A stretch of DNA of 7,256 bases from Candidatus Cloacimonadota bacterium (lineage in GTDB: Bacteria; Cloacimonadota; Cloacimonadia; Cloacimonadales; JAFGVF01), in assembly GCA_016938155.1 (NCBI GenBank), contig JAFGVF010000136.1:1-7256 (forward strand). The letters are read 5' to 3'. Shown piece after piece: positions 6,031-7,256 of this stretch; positions within the stretch are counted from its first letter, which is position 1; each line of letters begins with the position of its first letter. The position numbers and the translations under genes are program-made. Under the pieces are notes generated by a model. It worked only from the letters and a program-made list of their open reading frames with translations. It ran no database searches and had not been told where the DNA came from.

Positions 6031-7256
6031 TACTTCGTCAAGAGCTTAAGATGTATTTGCAGGTTCTTGTTCTCACATTTCAATTTTCTGCGTATATTCT
6101 TCCGATGAGTCTTAACAGTTTGGTCGGATAAATGTAAAAGCTCGCTGATTTCCTTCGTCGTCTTGCCTTCTCTAATCAACATCGAAATGTCTATCTCTCT
6201 CTGAGTCAGACAAGCTAATTTCTCTTCCAGTGAATTGAAGTTTTTCTCAGTCAGTTTTTCCAGGTTAGTCTCCAGTGATTTCACATACTGCTTCTGGATA
6301 TAACTCAGCTCTGTTTTTAGAAGTCTGCTTATAATTGGTTTGATAATTACAGAAAGCTGGTTTTGAACATTCTTTTCCAAGTTGGAAGTTGTTTGTTCAT
6401 TATGTTGCAGGACAATCTTTAAAGCAGTATTAACTTCATTGAGTCGGGTCGATTGAGCTTGAAGCTCAATGTTCTGAGCCTCAATCTTCTCTTGGCTGTT
6501 CACTAATTCTGTAATATCTCTTCCCACAGATTGGAACTCTGTAACTTTCCCGCTCTGGTCATAAACCGGCAGACTAACCCATTGCAAGTAGCGGGAATTT
6601 CCCTTAGCATCGTTAAATCGGTGCATTTTTACTAGCTTACAGGGATTGGCAATCAACTCCTTGACCTCTTGTCTGAATCCCTCCTGTTCTTCGGGAACGA
6701 AGAAAGTATCAAGTCTCACTCCCACAATGTTTCCCGTATTATCACTGAAAAACCGTCTCATTTCCCTATTTGCAAATGAAAGCGTCAAGTCAGGAAGCCA
6801 ACGGCAGATAATGTCAGCTTGATTCTCAACCAGAGAACTGTAAAGATTATTAGAGTCAATCAGATCCTTTTTCATTATTATGAAGCTGTTTATGTCCCGA
6901 AGAATACTCATAGCTGCAATCACTTCGTTTGTTTCGTCGAATATGGGCTCAATTATCAGCTCAAAGTGAAGGGTTTTGTTGCTAACTCTAAGAGTTATTT
7001 CAGAGCGGGAAATTTCCTGGGATTCAAGGGCTTGCTCCTTTATCTTTTTGAGTTTCAAGGCATCTTTTTTATTGAATATATCGCTGTCCTGCTTCTCTTT
7101 GAACCGGATTTTCTTCAATTCACTATGCTTAGTCAAACTCCATATATACTGCAAATTGCAGTCCTGGAGAAAAAGAGAAATACCGGCTGCCTCCGTTCCT
7201 GCTCTTAACAGATCTTCTTGAAACTTTATCTGCTGTAGAACAGAGTCTTTGTCGCC
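6030..7256 (-). CDS. PAS-PAS-LuxR-type transcriptional regulator, 5' end outside the window
   Basis: The last 408 residues of a sensory DNA-binding regulator. The frame stays open to the window edge without a Met, and the residues before the TTG at 7154 (LLRAGTEAAGISLFLQD) belong to the first PAS domain, so that TTG is not the true start. Numbering from the edge, PAS 1 is about 12-123 (ending MSILRDIN) and PAS 2 about 139-250 (LVENQADIICRW to SVGRDITE). A long helical, probably coiled-coil region runs to about 345. A LuxR/GerE helix-turn-helix at 349-394 has LTQREIDISMLIREGKTTKEI and the recognition helix TVKTHRKNIRRKL. In the visible part there is no kinase or receiver domain and no membrane segment, so it looks like a one-component cytoplasmic sensor, similar to PAS-LuxR proteins common in Desulfobacterota. 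Its signal is unknown. It precedes the surface-protein gene on the same strand with a 90-bp gap. Confidence 0.88.
   Translation of the reverse strand, partial: GDKDSVLQQIKFQEDLLRAGTEAAGISLFLQDCNLQYIWSLTKHSELKKIRFKEKQDSDIFNKKDALKLKKIKEQALESQEISRSEITLRVSNKTLHFELIIEPIFDETNEVIAAMSILRDINSFIIMKKDLIDSNNLYSSLVENQADIICRWLPDLTLSFANREMRRFFSDNTGNIVGVRLDTFFVPEEQEGFRQEVKELIANPCKLVKMHRFNDAKGNSRYLQWVSLPVYDQSGKVTEFQSVGRDITELVNSQEKIEAQNIELQAQSTRLNEVNTALKIVLQHNEQTTSNLEKNVQNQLSVIIKPIISRLLKTELSYIQKQYVKSLETNLEKLTEKNFNSLEEKLACLTQREIDISMLIREGKTTKEISELLHLSDQTVKTHRKNIRRKLKCENKNLQIHLKLLTK

Noticed and set aside
7152..7154. TTG as start codon of the PAS-LuxR gene
   Set aside because: The same frame continues to the window edge and encodes the beginning of the first PAS domain, so this TTG is an internal Leu codon.
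6819..7221. Overlapping plus-strand open frames opposite the PAS-LuxR gene
   Set aside because: They lie antisense to a well-supported conserved coding region and show no recognisable domain or ribosome binding site.

Overview
The window holds three protein genes, one of them cut by the right edge, on moderately AT-rich DNA. No rRNA, tRNA, CRISPR array, insertion sequence or phage gene was seen. The long secreted protein with a C-terminal YPNPFNP / FlgD-like sorting domain, next to a DUF4080-type B12 radical SAM protein, points to a bacterium of the FCB superphylum. Candidatus Cloacimonadota is my best guess from protein style; a related anaerobic lineage is possible. This is inference, since no taxonomic marker gene is present.

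Layout. Positions 1-281 are a non-coding leader with two weak promoter candidates and a perfect 12-bp palindrome next to a good ribosome binding site. Positions 282-1928 (+) encode a complete cobalamin-binding radical SAM protein. A bidirectional hairpin terminator (about 1966-2000) separates it from a convergent gene. Positions 2037-5939 (-) encode a 1300-residue secreted mosaic protein: signal peptide, seven calcium-loop (FG-GAP/VCBS) repeats that probably fold as a seven-bladed propeller, an ASPIC/UnbV domain, two successive right-handed beta-helix modules, and a sorting domain. A 90-bp gap with a direct repeat and an inverted repeat follows. Positions 6030-7256 (-) hold the 3' part of a PAS-PAS-coiled coil-LuxR-type regulator whose start lies beyond the window.

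How the genes relate. The regulator lies directly upstream of the surface-protein gene on the same strand, with no convincing terminator between them, so it may be co-transcribed with that gene or control it; this is inference. The radical SAM gene is a separate convergent unit with no evident functional link. The most unusual object is the surface protein, whose module order (propeller, ASPIC/UnbV, two beta-helices, sorting tail) is worth comparing across genomes. I do not see an unmistakable new defence, mobile or RNA system.
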